A stretch of DNA of 64,000 bases from Stenotrophomonas sp. BIO128-Bstrain. Lineage in GTDB: Bacteria; Pseudomonadota; Gammaproteobacteria; Xanthomonadales; Xanthomonadaceae. This document shows positions 7,725 through 16,225 of the stretch, one piece after another. The notes under the pieces are model-generated. The model was not told the DNA's origin. It did not search any database and worked only from the letters and a program-made list of their open reading frames with translations. A program made the position numbers and the translations under genes. Position 1 is the first letter of the stretch, and each line of letters starts with the position of its first letter. Where the stretch lies: NCBI RefSeq assembly GCF_030128875.1, contig NZ_CP124620.1, positions 1,116,001-1,180,000 on the forward strand, given 5' to 3'.

Positions 7725-9056
7725 TCAGAAGTTGACCTTGGCCTGCAGGCCAAGCGTGAGCACGTTGTCGGTGTTCCTGTAGCGGAAGGTGCCGGGGTTG
7801 GTGATGTATTGCACGTCGGGCCGCAGCGACAGCCATGGCTTGACCTGGAAGGTGTAGGCGAGCTCCCACAACTCTTCCGCCTGGTTGAGCTCCCAATCGG
7901 TGTCTGTGATCAGGCCTTGGGCTTGTTGTTGCAGCTGCTGCTCAAGCAAATGGCGGTTGATCGAGGCGCGCACGTAACCCAGTGCCACGCGATCCTGCGG
8001 GCGGCTGTGGAACACCCCCTGGTAGACCATGCCGGCGGAGACCCAGCGGTGCATGACCGAGGTCTGCTGCGACTGTTCGGTGTACTGTGCGAAGACGCTT
8101 AGGCCGCCGTTGACCGCGTTGTTGGTCAGCTTCTGGTCGGTCATCACGTAGCCGCCTTCGCGCCGGCGTGCGGTCTGGTCGTTGCGGCTGCCGATCATCT
8201 GCTTGTCTGAGGTGTCGTAGTAGTAGCCGATCTTGTAGTGACCCGGGTAATGGCCTCGGTCGGCGGTGCCCGGTGCCCATTCCACTTCCACCGGATACAG
8301 GTGGCCCGTAGTGCCCTTTTCATGCAGGCTCCAGCGGTTCTTTTCCAGGTTGTAGTTGGTGTTGACCAGCACCATGCCGGCGCGCACGGTCACTTCCTGC
8401 GTGGGGTGCATGGTCACATGTGTGGCCCAGCGCGGACGTGGCCAGTTGGTCCAGCCCGAGCTTGTGGACAGCGAGATGGGATGGGCGCAAAGTGCGGCGT
8501 TCACGAAGTTGGTCATTATCTGGTTGATGCCAAAATCATTGCCCATCACATAGTAGCCGGCCTTCCAGTTGAGCCTGCCGGTGAAGAAGTTCTGGTCATA
8601 ACTCAACTCGGTAAGCCGGGTGAACTGGTCGCTGTAGATCTCCTGGATGGGCATGTAGTCGTTGCCGGCTAGTTCGCCAGAGGTGCTGCGGCCGCGACGA
8701 TCGTTGACGGTCAGGTGGAACCGCGCGTCGCCCCAATAGTCGGTGAGCTTGCCCATGTCCAGGTCGACACCGACTTGGGTCTGGAAGGCGTTGCGTGCGC
8801 TGTGATCGAGGCCGCCGTCGACCACGCCCATGGCCTCGGTGATGAAGCCACCGCGGAAGGACACGCCATTGGCGGCCCATTCGCTGCGCTTGCCATCCCA
8901 GTCACCGGTCATGCTCTTGCCGGTGTACAGGTCGTCAGCGGCCTGCGCATGCTCAGCGAAGGCGGTGGACGCAAGCATCGCGGCAACCGTGCAAACCAGC
9001 GCGGTTGCCAAGGGCGAGTGCCGGGGCAGGGAACGGGGGAAGGAACAGGTGTTCAT
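7725..9056 (-). CDS. Carbohydrate-selective porin OprB family (QuiX-like)
   Basis: Outer-membrane beta-barrel porin of 443 residues. A signal peptide (ALVCTVAAMLASTAFA then EHAQA) is followed by DDLYTGKSMTGDWDGKRSEW, the OprB-family N-terminal signature, then many aromatic-rich strands and a C-terminal strand ending LGLQAKVNF with the terminal Phe typical of outer-membrane proteins. ATG 9056 is chosen because the signal peptide starts there; the longer frame upstream is non-coding in character. It lies 31 bases before the dehydroquinate dehydratase gene. By analogy with QuiX of the Acinetobacter qui operon it probably admits quinate, shikimate or related acids; the substrate is inferred from context. 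Confidence 0.88.
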   Translation of the reverse strand: MNTCSFPRSLPRHSPLATALVCTVAAMLASTAFAEHAQAADDLYTGKSMTGDWDGKRSEWAANGVSFRGGFITEAMGVVDGGLDHSARNAFQTQVGVDLDMGKLTDYWGDARFHLTVNDRRGRSTSGELAGNDYMPIQEIYSDQFTRLTELSYDQNFFTGRLNWKAGYYVMGNDFGINQIMTNFVNAALCAHPISLSTSSGWTNWPRPRWATHVTMHPTQEVTVRAGMVLVNTNYNLEKNRWSLHEKGTTGHLYPVEVEWAPGTADRGHYPGHYKIGYYYDTSDKQMIGSRNDQTARRREGGYVMTDQKLTNNAVNGGLSVFAQYTEQSQQTSVMHRWVSAGMVYQGVFHSRPQDRVALGYVRASINRHLLEQQLQQQAQGLITDTDWELNQAEELWELAYTFQVKPWLSLRPDVQYITNPGTFRYRNTDNVLTLGLQAKVNF

Positions 9057-9109
9057 GCGCTTGCCTTGGAAGAAAGAGGAGAGAGAGGAAGGAAGAAGTT
9101 GGCGTAGTT

Positions 9110-9649
9110 TCAGCTGCGGCGGCGCGACGGCGCGCGCAGCGCGATAACACTCCACAGCGCTAGGACCAGGTAGGTGAGCAGGCTCCAGGCAGGCATCGAC
9201 AGCCCCAAGAAGGTCCAGTCCACCACCGCACATTCGCCTGAGCCGGTGAGGACTTGGCGGAGCACATCGAGCAGTGGCCAAGCCTCGAGCATGCTGGCCA
9301 GGTCAGGACCGCATGCGGGCACTCGGTCAGCCGGCAGCAATTGCAGCCATATATGCCGGGTGGCAATACCTGCACCGAGCAGGGCGATGACCACGCTCAG
9401 GGCGATGTAGCCGCCGCGTACTGCTAAGGAACGCGGCGAATGCAGGCTGCCCAGGAAGTACACGGTGGCCAGCGCCATGAACGCGCCGCGCTGTAGGGTG
9501 CACAACGGGCAGGGCCTCAGTCCGCCAAAATATTGCGTGTACAAGGCGTACAGCAGCACCCCGGCACAACCGAGTAGGCCGGCCAAGAACCGCTGCTGGA
9601 AGCTCCATATCAGCGGATTGAAGGCGTAACGGGTCCACGGGCCGCGCAT
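9110..9649 (-). CDS. dsbB: Disulfide bond formation protein DsbB
   Basis: Inner-membrane quinone reductase that re-oxidises DsbA, 179 residues with four transmembrane segments. The first redox pair is in LRPCPLCTLQRGAFM (CPLC); the second periplasmic pair is Cys in VPACGPDL and GECAVVDWTFLGLSMPAW, all canonical. It follows the beta-helix gene by 64 bases and precedes the porin by 53 bases on the same strand, so it appears to belong to the catabolic operon. This is unusual for dsbB and suggests that a secreted product of the operon needs disulfides; the beta-helix protein has several paired cysteines. Confidence 0.93.
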   Translation of the reverse strand: MRGPWTRYAFNPLIWSFQQRFLAGLLGCAGVLLYALYTQYFGGLRPCPLCTLQRGAFMALATVYFLGSLHSPRSLAVRGGYIALSVVIALLGAGIATRHIWLQLLPADRVPACGPDLASMLEAWPLLDVLRQVLTGSGECAVVDWTFLGLSMPAWSLLTYLVLALWSVIALRAPSRRRS

Positions 9650-9713
9650 GTCGATAGCCTTTGGAAGGAGGAGGGAGGCACCACGCCGGGTGGGCGCGGT
9701 GCGTTTGCCGCGC

Positions 9714-11279
9714 TTAGCGGCGCAGCTTCAGCGGGGCGCTGAGGGGGGAGGTGGCGCCGTCTGCGGTGGTCACCGTGGCAGTCACGTTGGCTGCCTTGCC
9801 GGCATCTACCGATGCCAACGGGAACACGAAGCTGGCGTGGCCCTTGGCGTCCACCGGGACCTGGATGAAGCCCAGGTAGCGCTCGGCCTCGGTCATGCCG
9901 GCCTTGCTGTTGGCGAACAGCTCCACCCGGTACAGGCTATCTGGAATGCCTTGGAACTCGCCACGCACGCCGATGCCACCGTTGCTGGCTCCCAGCGTGG
10001 AGAGCAGGGTCGGCGCGGCTTGGCCGTGATTGGGCGAGGGCTCGCAGCCATCGACCTGGCCGTCGAGCGCGCAGATGGTCTCCAGCTTGGACGGATCACC
10101 TTCTACGCCGCCGCCCCGGTTGCCGATGAATTTGCCGTGCTCCAGCCCCGGCACGTTGAACACGATGGCCCCTTTGAGGTCCGGCAGGCAGGAGCCACCG
10201 GCGAAGCAGCGGCGGATGTCTTTGCCGTTGTCGATCATCACGTTGGCACTGATGGTGTTGACTGCAGGACCGGTCACTCGGTTGCGACCGGGTGCAGCGT
10301 CCGCGCCGGGCTCTGCCTGCGGGCGCACCGACACCGCGACGCGGTTTCCGATCATAGTGTTGCCGTCGACGATATTGCCGGTGCCGCTGAGCGTCACCGC
10401 CGAGGAGATGCCGGTGAACGTGTTGCCGGAGATGTAGTTGCGGTTGCCCCAGTTGAGCTGCACGCCGTCGGACAGGTTTTCCCAGTGGTTGTGTACCACC
10501 ACGTTGTCGTTACCCCACAGGATTTCCAGGCCCTGCGACGGCTCTTCGTTGTCCTTGTCGTTGCTGGTGATGAAGTTGTCGGCAACCAAGTTAAAGGCGG
10601 CGCCGCGGGTCATTTCCATGGCATCGCCGTTGTTGATGAAGCGGTTGCGCAGGATGCGGTTGTGCAGCGTGGTGGTGGCGGTGGAATTGCCCTTGCCGTC
10701 GTCTGCAGTGACCATGATGCCGGCGCCGCCCTTGTTGCCGACGATGCGGTTGTCATGAATGAGGTTGCCGCTGGCGCGGTTGACCAGGATGCCAATGCAG
10801 AAATTGCTGATCTCCAGCCCGCGGATCTCCACCGCTTCGGTGTCGCGCAGGATCAGGCCCGGCTTGGTGGTAGTGCGCACGTTGGTGCCGTACTGGCCTT
10901 CCACCGCACCCGGGCAGGCCCGGGTGCCCGGGCCGACCACGTAGGCCGAACCGTCGATGGCCACATAGGTGCCATTGCGCGCCCAGTCCACATTCTCAAT
11001 GACCACCGGGCCTTTGATGGGCGGAAGCTCGCGGGTGGGCTTGATGATGTACGGGCCGGCGCCGATAGCGCTGAGCTCAATGCGGTAGTGCCCGGGGTTG
11101 GCGTTGTTACGCTCCAGCGCCCAGCGCAGGGTGCCGTCACTGCCATCATCGGCGTAGCTGGTGACCTTCAGCACCGTCTGGGCGCCGCGCGGCAGGGCCG
11201 GGCCGGCAAGGCTCTGGGCAAAGGCAGGGGTGGCCAGCAGGGCCAGTGCGAGCAGTGAACAGGTGGGGGTGATGCTCAT
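9714..11279 (-). CDS. Secreted right-handed beta-helix protein, candidate 3-dehydroshikimate dehydratase (QuiC-like)
   Basis: A 521-residue exported protein: signal peptide (SLLALALLATPAFAQ), then VTSYADDGSDGTLRWALERN, the usual entry of CSLREA-type beta-helix proteins. After it come many PbH1 repeats rich in N-ladders (NLIHDNRIVGNKGG, NYISGNTFTGISS, NIVDGNTMIGNR). Cysteine pairs (RRCFAGGSC, ICALDGQVDGC) suggest disulfides. The gene overlaps the yhbP gene by four bases and has AAGGA before its ATG. The envelope-associated 3-dehydroshikimate dehydratase QuiC of Acinetobacter is, as I recall, a beta-helix protein encoded beside quiB and quiX, so protocatechuate formation is a reasonable guess. 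A polysaccharide-active enzyme is the alternative. Confidence 0.7.
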   Translation of the reverse strand: MSITPTCSLLALALLATPAFAQSLAGPALPRGAQTVLKVTSYADDGSDGTLRWALERNNANPGHYRIELSAIGAGPYIIKPTRELPPIKGPVVIENVDWARNGTYVAIDGSAYVVGPGTRACPGAVEGQYGTNVRTTTKPGLILRDTEAVEIRGLEISNFCIGILVNRASGNLIHDNRIVGNKGGAGIMVTADDGKGNSTATTTLHNRILRNRFINNGDAMEMTRGAAFNLVADNFITSNDKDNEEPSQGLEILWGNDNVVVHNHWENLSDGVQLNWGNRNYISGNTFTGISSAVTLSGTGNIVDGNTMIGNRVAVSVRPQAEPGADAAPGRNRVTGPAVNTISANVMIDNGKDIRRCFAGGSCLPDLKGAIVFNVPGLEHGKFIGNRGGGVEGDPSKLETICALDGQVDGCEPSPNHGQAAPTLLSTLGASNGGIGVRGEFQGIPDSLYRVELFANSKAGMTEAERYLGFIQVPVDAKGHASFVFPLASVDAGKAANVTATVTTADGATSPLSAPLKLRR

Positions 11280-11782
11280 CTTGCATTCCTTGGAGAGACG
11301 AAGTGGTCACACCGGGAGGGGGCACGGCTCAGAACGCGGTCAGCGCTCTTGTCATGCCGGCTCCACAGGGTCTTGGAGCCGAAGCCCACGCGGTTGTCGG
11401 TGAACTTCAGATGCAGTAGGCGAATCTCCCAGACCGGCGCGGTCATGCCGTGCGCCTGGGGGAATCGCCGGTAATACAGTTCCAGCGCGGGAGCGGCGTC
11501 AGCTGGGGTATCCAGGTGCTTGGCGGTGCCGGTGTATTGCAGCCCGTGGATCTGCTGGATGTCGCTGAACTGGTCGGTGATCGTGCCGGCCGCTTGGGGG
11601 TTGATGGAGAGCATTTCACCGTGGCGGGTGTCGAGTGAGCTCAGTAGCAGCAGCCGGGTCTGCTCTTCATCAAATGCGTAGAAGGCGCTGGCCGACCAGG
11701 GGATGTCGTCGTAGCTGGTAGCCAGCGCAAGGACGCTGTGGCTGTGCAGGAACTCGACCAGAAGCGCGGGAAGCGGGTTCAT
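11276..11782 (-). CDS. YhbP/UPF0306-type FMN-binding protein
   Basis: A 168-residue protein of the pyridoxamine-phosphate-oxidase-like split-barrel fold, closest in pattern to E. coli YhbP (UPF0306). Recognisable stretches are SASAFYAFDEEQTRLLLLSS, RHGEMLS, QIHGLQYTGTAK, YYRRFPQAHGM and the C-terminal APVWEIRLLHLKFTDNRVGFG followed by KTLWSR. The family probably binds FMN; its reaction is unknown. ATG 11782 is favoured over the adjacent GTG. It lies 15 bases after the DUF554 gene and overlaps the beta-helix gene by four bases (translational coupling), so it is part of the decarboxylase operon, where a flavin-linked helper role is conceivable. Confidence 0.8.
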   Translation of the reverse strand: MNPLPALLVEFLHSHSVLALATSYDDIPWSASAFYAFDEEQTRLLLLSSLDTRHGEMLSINPQAAGTITDQFSDIQQIHGLQYTGTAKHLDTPADAAPALELYYRRFPQAHGMTAPVWEIRLLHLKFTDNRVGFGSKTLWSRHDKSADRVLSRAPSRCDHFVSPRNAR

Positions 11783-11797
11783 CACGGTGCCCCAGGC

Positions 11798-12514
11798 CTA
11801 GAAAAAGTGAGACCAGAAGGCCGAGATCGGCATGGCCAGCAGCAGCGCGGGCAGCATGTTGGCGACCGGGAAGACCTTGATGCCGCAGATGCGGAAGCCG
11901 GTGGCAAGCATCAGCAGGCCGCCCACCGCAGAAAAGTCCGCAATCATCGCCGACGTGGTCAGCGGCAGGATCAGCACCGCACCGAAGGCCAGGCTCAGCT
12001 GAATCACCAGCTGCGGCACCGCAATGGTGGCCACCGCATAGCCAAGCGTGGTGGCGAAGATGGCGGCGGTGAACAGATCCAGGAACGACTTGGCGATCAG
12101 GATCGAGGAGTCGCCGGTCATGCCTTCGTTCATCGAGCCGAAGATGCCGGTGCCGCTCGCGCAGAACAGCACCAGGATGGCGACGAACTTCTCCAGAAAC
12201 TCATCCTGGGACAGGCCGCCAGCCTTGGCCGGCACCACCTTTTCAACCAGGGCGCGGGCGAAGCCCCCGACCTTGCCGATGCCGCGCTCCAGGAAGACCA
12301 GTTCTCCGATCAGGGCGCCGAGGATACCTGCCAACACCATCACCGGCATGTGCGCCGCACGGTTGATCAGGATCACGCCCATGGCCATCGAGGCAACGCC
12401 GAAGGTGAGTGGCATGGCACTGCGCAGCCGTTCCGGCATGCGTTGCGCTAGCGCCGCGCCGGTCAGCGCGCCGATCAGTACAGCGGCGCCATTGATGTAC
12501 GGGCCAACGATCAT
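11798..12514 (-). CDS. DUF554 family integral membrane protein
   Basis: A 238-residue inner-membrane protein with about seven hydrophobic helices; it starts [20 protein letters not shown] and carries [24 protein letters not shown] and [20 protein letters not shown], the conserved blocks of the DUF554 (YdfK/YqgA) family. The function is unknown; transport of a small molecule is a common guess. Its ATG overlaps the ubiX stop by four bases, so translation is coupled. In this operon it could carry an aromatic acid or related compound, but nothing in the sequence proves that. Confidence 0.85.
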   Translation of the reverse strand: MIVGPYINGAAVLIGALTGAALAQRMPERLRSAMPLTFGVASMAMGVILINRAAHMPVMVLAGILGALIGELVFLERGIGKVGGFARALVEKVVPAKAGGLSQDEFLEKFVAILVLFCASGTGIFGSMNEGMTGDSSILIAKSFLDLFTAAIFATTLGYAVATIAVPQLVIQLSLAFGAVLILPLTTSAMIADFSAVGGLLMLATGFRICGIKVFPVANMLPALLLAMPISAFWSHFF

Positions 12515-13110
12515 GTGCGTTCTCCTTCGGCCAGCGTGGCCGGCAGGGTTTCACCCCAGCGCGGCAGGGAGGGATGATCCAAGCCGAGCAAGCCGATGGC
12601 GCGTGCCGCGCTGTGCGCGATCATGTCCTCGATGGTCTGCGGGCCGGCGTACAGAGAAGGCACCGGCGGAAACACGATGGCGCCATACTCCGTGACCGTG
12701 GCCATGTTGCGGATGTGGCCCAGATGCAAGGGGGTCTCCCGGGTCATCAGCACGAGCCGGCGGCGCTCTTTCAGCACCACGTCGGCGGCGCGGGTGAGCA
12801 GGGTGTCGGTGACGCCGCTGGCGATGGCGCCCAGCGTGCGCATCGAGCAGGGCGCCACAATCATGCCCAGCGTGCGGAACGAGCCGCTGGCAATCGCTGC
12901 CCCGACCGCTCCTGCCGGGTAGCTGACATCGGCCAGTTGTTCGACCTGATCGCGGTCGAACGCGGTTTCATGCTGCCTGGTCAGGCCGGCCGCTTTGGAC
13001 ATCACCAGATGGGTCTCCACGCCCAGCTCCCGGAGGAGCTGGAGCGCTTTGACGCCATACTGGAAGCCCGTGGCACCGCTGATGCCGACGATTACTCTTG
13101 GCTTCTGCAT
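12511..13110 (-). CDS. ubiX: UbiX-type flavin prenyltransferase
   Basis: Makes prenylated FMN, the cofactor of UbiD-family decarboxylases, from FMN and dimethylallyl phosphate. 199 residues with a Rossmann-like flavoprotein start [20 protein letters not shown], then [20 protein letters not shown], the [20 protein letters not shown] block and [16 protein letters not shown], all diagnostic. It sits 12 bases after the UbiD gene and overlaps the DUF554 gene by four bases. Pairing with an LpdC/AroY-type UbiD mirrors the lpdBC and kpdBC modules of non-oxidative aromatic decarboxylation, so this copy is probably dedicated and not the ubiquinone-pathway enzyme. Confidence 0.95.
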   Translation of the reverse strand: MQKPRVIVGISGATGFQYGVKALQLLRELGVETHLVMSKAAGLTRQHETAFDRDQVEQLADVSYPAGAVGAAIASGSFRTLGMIVAPCSMRTLGAIASGVTDTLLTRAADVVLKERRRLVLMTRETPLHLGHIRNMATVTEYGAIVFPPVPSLYAGPQTIEDMIAHSAARAIGLLGLDHPSLPRWGETLPATLAEGERT

Positions 13111-13122
13111 GACGATCTCCGC

Positions 13123-14616
13123 TTACTTGACGAAGCCGGGAATGAAGCGGCTCACATCCACATCCATGAACTGCGATCGCTGGAAGTTGGCCTTCAGCTT
13201 GTAGGGCACCGTGCAGTCGAAGATCGCCTTGCAGGTGATCCCGTGATCGCGAATGGATGGGCTGAAGGCGGGGTCCTGCGAAGGATCCAGCGGATGGCAG
13301 CGCACACCGGGAATAAAGACCGTGCTGACGTCACCCTGGTAGCGGGTGGTCATCGCCCAGACCACATCGTTCATGTCGAACAGATCCACGTCTTCGTCAA
13401 CAAGGAAGACATGCTTCAGTTCGGAGAAGGCGGCAAACGCAAGAAGTGCGGCCTGCCGCTGGCGGCCTTCATCCTGGCCACTGCGCTTCTTCACTTGCAG
13501 CACAGCAACGTACTTGCCGGTCCCTGGTGAGGGGCAATGCACGTTCTGCACAAAGCCGGGCAGGGCACGTTCCACCAATTGCAGGATGCTGGCCTCGGTC
13601 GGGATGCCGGCCATATTGGTGTGTTCGTCGCTCGGCCCGATGCAGGTCTGCAAGATCGGATCGCGGCGATGCGTGATGGCCTTAACCTTGATCACCGGGA
13701 CCTCCATCTTGGCTTCACCGGTGTAGCCGGGGAACTCGGGCATGGCCTTGCCCGTATTGGTGTTCTGGTCCTCACGCACGCGGTAGTTCGGCACCAGTTC
13801 GCCCTCGATGACGATTTCCGCATTGGCAATCGCCCGTGCGCCCACGGCCACGCCTTCTACAAGTTCCACTGCGCGGCCGCGGAGGCCACCGGCGATGGAC
13901 AGCTCGTCAAAGCCAAGCGGGGTGGTCGGCGGCTCAAAGCACGCGCCGATCTCGATGGCCGGGTCCACACCGATGCTGATAGTGATCGGAAGCGGCTTGC
14001 CGGCCTGCTCGGCCTTGATGCGGAACTGGTCGAGGTGACGGCCCGGCACAAAATACATGGAGATCTCATCCTTGCCCTGCACGCACAGGCGATGGATGGT
14101 GACGTCGTGTTCGCCGGTTTCCGGATCGGCCGCGTAACACATGCCCAATGTGAAGTACGGGCCGGCATCTTCTGGGGTGTTCTTCGGCGCGGGCAGCAGC
14201 GTGCGCAGGTCGAAGCCCGGGTCCGTGGCGAGATGCACCACTTCTTGGCAGACCGCCTTCTCTCGAGGGATGACGATCGGGGCGATCGCGTTGTCGACCG
14301 AATCACGCAGCAGGAAGCCAAGTTTCTCTTTCGGCACGCCGAACATGCGGGCCACGCGCTGGCGCGAGGCCAGCAGGCCGATCAGCACGCGAACGTCCGG
14401 GTAGCCCTTGACCTTGTTGAACATCATGGCCGGCCCAACCCGGGTCGGTCGTTGCACGGTGCCGCCGGCGCCGACGTAGCGGTAAACCCCGGAAAGCTCG
14501 GCTTCCGGATCGACCGGCTCGTTGGTTTCGATGTATTCGCCGTCGTACGTCTGCAGCAGCGCCAGTGCCGAGCGCAGGTCATGCACGTCAACGTTGCTGG
14601 GGAGGGTCTTTCTCAT
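13123..14616 (-). CDS. UbiD-family aromatic decarboxylase, LpdC/AroY type (protocatechuate or gallate)
   Basis: prFMN- and metal-dependent decarboxylase, 497 residues. The sequence closely follows Klebsiella AroY and Lactobacillus LpdC as I remember them: ELSGVYRYVGAGGTVQRPTR, GPAMMFNKVKGYPDVRVLIG, LLPAPKNTPEDAGPYFTLG, GACFEPPTTPLGFDELSIAG, MAGIPTEASILQLVERALPG and DEDVDLFDMNDVVWAMTTR. The acidic/Arg active-site cluster lies in IVIEGELVPNYRVREDQN. Products would be catechol (from protocatechuate) or pyrogallol (from gallate). ATG 14616 has GGAG eight bases upstream. First gene of the eight-gene operon; its promoter region holds an FNR-like box. Confidence 0.9.
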   Translation of the reverse strand: MRKTLPSNVDVHDLRSALALLQTYDGEYIETNEPVDPEAELSGVYRYVGAGGTVQRPTRVGPAMMFNKVKGYPDVRVLIGLLASRQRVARMFGVPKEKLGFLLRDSVDNAIAPIVIPREKAVCQEVVHLATDPGFDLRTLLPAPKNTPEDAGPYFTLGMCYAADPETGEHDVTIHRLCVQGKDEISMYFVPGRHLDQFRIKAEQAGKPLPITISIGVDPAIEIGACFEPPTTPLGFDELSIAGGLRGRAVELVEGVAVGARAIANAEIVIEGELVPNYRVREDQNTNTGKAMPEFPGYTGEAKMEVPVIKVKAITHRRDPILQTCIGPSDEHTNMAGIPTEASILQLVERALPGFVQNVHCPSPGTGKYVAVLQVKKRSGQDEGRQRQAALLAFAAFSELKHVFLVDEDVDLFDMNDVVWAMTTRYQGDVSTVFIPGVRCHPLDPSQDPAFSPSIRDHGITCKAIFDCTVPYKLKANFQRSQFMDVDVSRFIPGFVK

Positions 14617-14682
14617 CACTGTGTCTCCGGTGGGGATTCGGTCTGTTGATGCCGATACTCCGCTTCCATCGGGACCGCTGCA

Positions 14683-14717
14683 TTGATTTAAATCATTTCA
14701 AGTAATTGATTTAAAAG
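14683..14717 (-). promoter_or_regulatory. FNR/ANR-like box plus a degenerate second copy upstream of the UbiD operon
   Basis: TTGAT-TTAA-ATCAT at 14683-14696 matches nine of ten positions of the FNR/ANR consensus TTGAT-N4-ATCAA. TTGATTTAA recurs at 14706-14714 as a half-site. For a minus-strand promoter the box centre (about 14690) lies roughly 74 bases before the UbiD start codon. That would allow class II activation from a start site near 14648; TATCGG at 14651-14656 is a weak -10. The motif is seen; oxygen-responsive control is inferred. Confidence 0.5.
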
Positions 14718-14759
14718 GAAAACATATCAAAACGCCAAAGGCGCCCGTGCCGCCTTTGG
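14718..14759 (-). terminator. Rho-independent terminator of the two-component operon
   Basis: Perfect nine-base stem CCAAAGGCG / CGCCTTTGG (14735-14743 and 14751-14759) with a seven-base loop, followed on the minus strand by the T-rich tail CGTTTTGATATGTTTT. It ends the kinase operon and separates it from the UbiD operon. Confidence 0.75.
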
Positions 14760-14857
14760 GTGCGGACACGTGACGCCTTTTCGATGGGGCACAGGGTAGG
14801 CGGACGGGCGCGGGAAACTATGGAAAAGTATGGCGCCGGGCCACCAGCAGGGAGGGC

Positions 14858-16225
14858 TCAGCCGGTGGAGCGCTCGTGCGCGGCCGGCAGAGTGATTCGC
14901 GCCTGCAGCCCGCCTTCGGTGCGATTGCGCAGTTCCAAGTGCCCGCCATGGGCCTGGACGCAGTCGCGCGCAGTTGCCAAGCCCAGGCCGACGCTGCTGC
15001 CGGTTTCCCGGTGGCGAGCCTGGTCAAGCTGGAAGAACGGCTCGAAAACTCGTTCCAGCATGTCCTCGGCGATGCCGGGGCCGTCGTCGGCGATATCGAT
15101 GCATACGCCGTCTGCGCCCAAGTCGCGGAGCACCACGCTGACGTGCTGGCCGTGGCGCAGTGCATTGACGATGAGGTTGTCCAGCGCACGCCGCAGCGCG
15201 ATAGGGCGGCAGCGGTAAAGCACCGGCAGCGGTGCGTCGAGCCCGACGACATGCCCCATGCTGCTTAGGCGTCGGCACACTTCCTTGAGCAGGCCATCCA
15301 GTTCAACCACTACGCTGTCCTCACTGCGCGCGTTGTGGGTTGCGAAGCGCAGCGTCTCGTTGACCATCTGCCGCACCTCATCCAGCGTGCGCAGCAGTTC
15401 GCTGCGCTCCTCGCTGTCGGGCAGCATCGCCGCCTGCAGTTCCAGCGAGGTCAACGGTGTGCGCAGGTCGTGGCTGATGGCGGCGAGCATGCGTGTCCGC
15501 TCATCAACGAAGCGCGTAGTGCGCTCGTGCATGACGTTGAACGCGCGCGCGATCTCGCGGATCTCATCAGGGCCCTGCAACGAAAGGGGATCGATGCGCT
15601 CGCCACGGCTCATGCGCTCGGCGGCATCGGTCAGTGCGGTGGTGGGGCGCACGATCCGGTTGACGAATACATACAAGAGGATCAGCACGGGCGGAATGCC
15701 CACCAATAGCGAGAAACGCAGTAGCTGCCAGCTGTCCCGCCACAACGACTGCACCGGCAGGGCTTGACGGGTATGCAGCCAACGGCCCCCGTCGAGAGAG
15801 AGATTGATCTCTACGCACTCCAGCCCGGTGCCTGCCTTGTCCACGGCCGGGTCCAACAGGCGAGTCGCATCATCGTTGCGACAGGGCATGCGAACGGAAA
15901 TCTGGCTGTCGGGAATCCGTTGGCGCAGATCTTTCGCCAATGCCTGCTCGCGTTCCGAAGTGCCAGCCACGCTCGCCTGCGTGTTGATCCACAGTTGTGC
16001 CACGTTGTTGTTGAACGCTTCCAGCCATGTGTCATTGCCCGGTGGCGGGGTCTGCGCGAGGCGATAGGCAGTCAGGGTGCGCGAAAGCACGTGGTCACGG
16101 GCGATCGGGTGAAGCACGCCCGACTGCTGCCACAACCCTAATGCACCGAACAGCTGGCCCAGCACGAAGCCACCCAGCATCAGCAGAACTAGCTGGCCGC
16201 CAAGGCTGCGCGGCAAGTACCTCAT
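14858..16225 (-). CDS. EnvZ-type sensor histidine kinase
   Basis: Inner-membrane sensor kinase of 455 residues. Order: N-terminal membrane helix (QLVLLMLGGFVLGQLFGALG), a periplasmic sensor of about 140 residues (30-170), a second helix (LLVGIPPVLILLYVFVN), HAMP linker, HisKA with phospho-accepting His252 (AISHDLRTPLTSLE), and an HATPase domain with N-box DNLIVNALRHG, G1 DDGPGI and G2 GLGLATA. It overlaps the upstream response-regulator gene by four bases and forms an operon with it. The sensor is not a recognised ligand fold. It lies just upstream of the decarboxylase operon in the same direction but is separated by a terminator. Confidence 0.92.
   Translation of the reverse strand: MRYLPRSLGGQLVLLMLGGFVLGQLFGALGLWQQSGVLHPIARDHVLSRTLTAYRLAQTPPPGNDTWLEAFNNNVAQLWINTQASVAGTSEREQALAKDLRQRIPDSQISVRMPCRNDDATRLLDPAVDKAGTGLECVEINLSLDGGRWLHTRQALPVQSLWRDSWQLLRFSLLVGIPPVLILLYVFVNRIVRPTTALTDAAERMSRGERIDPLSLQGPDEIREIARAFNVMHERTTRFVDERTRMLAAISHDLRTPLTSLELQAAMLPDSEERSELLRTLDEVRQMVNETLRFATHNARSEDSVVVELDGLLKEVCRRLSSMGHVVGLDAPLPVLYRCRPIALRRALDNLIVNALRHGQHVSVVLRDLGADGVCIDIADDGPGIAEDMLERVFEPFFQLDQARHRETGSSVGLGLATARDCVQAHGGHLELRNRTEGGLQARITLPAAHERSTG

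Noticed and set aside
9648..11258. Long plus-strand open frame of 536 codons opposite the beta-helix gene
   Set aside because: It is a high-GC shadow; the minus strand encodes a signal peptide and clear PbH1 repeats, while this frame has no recognisable domain.
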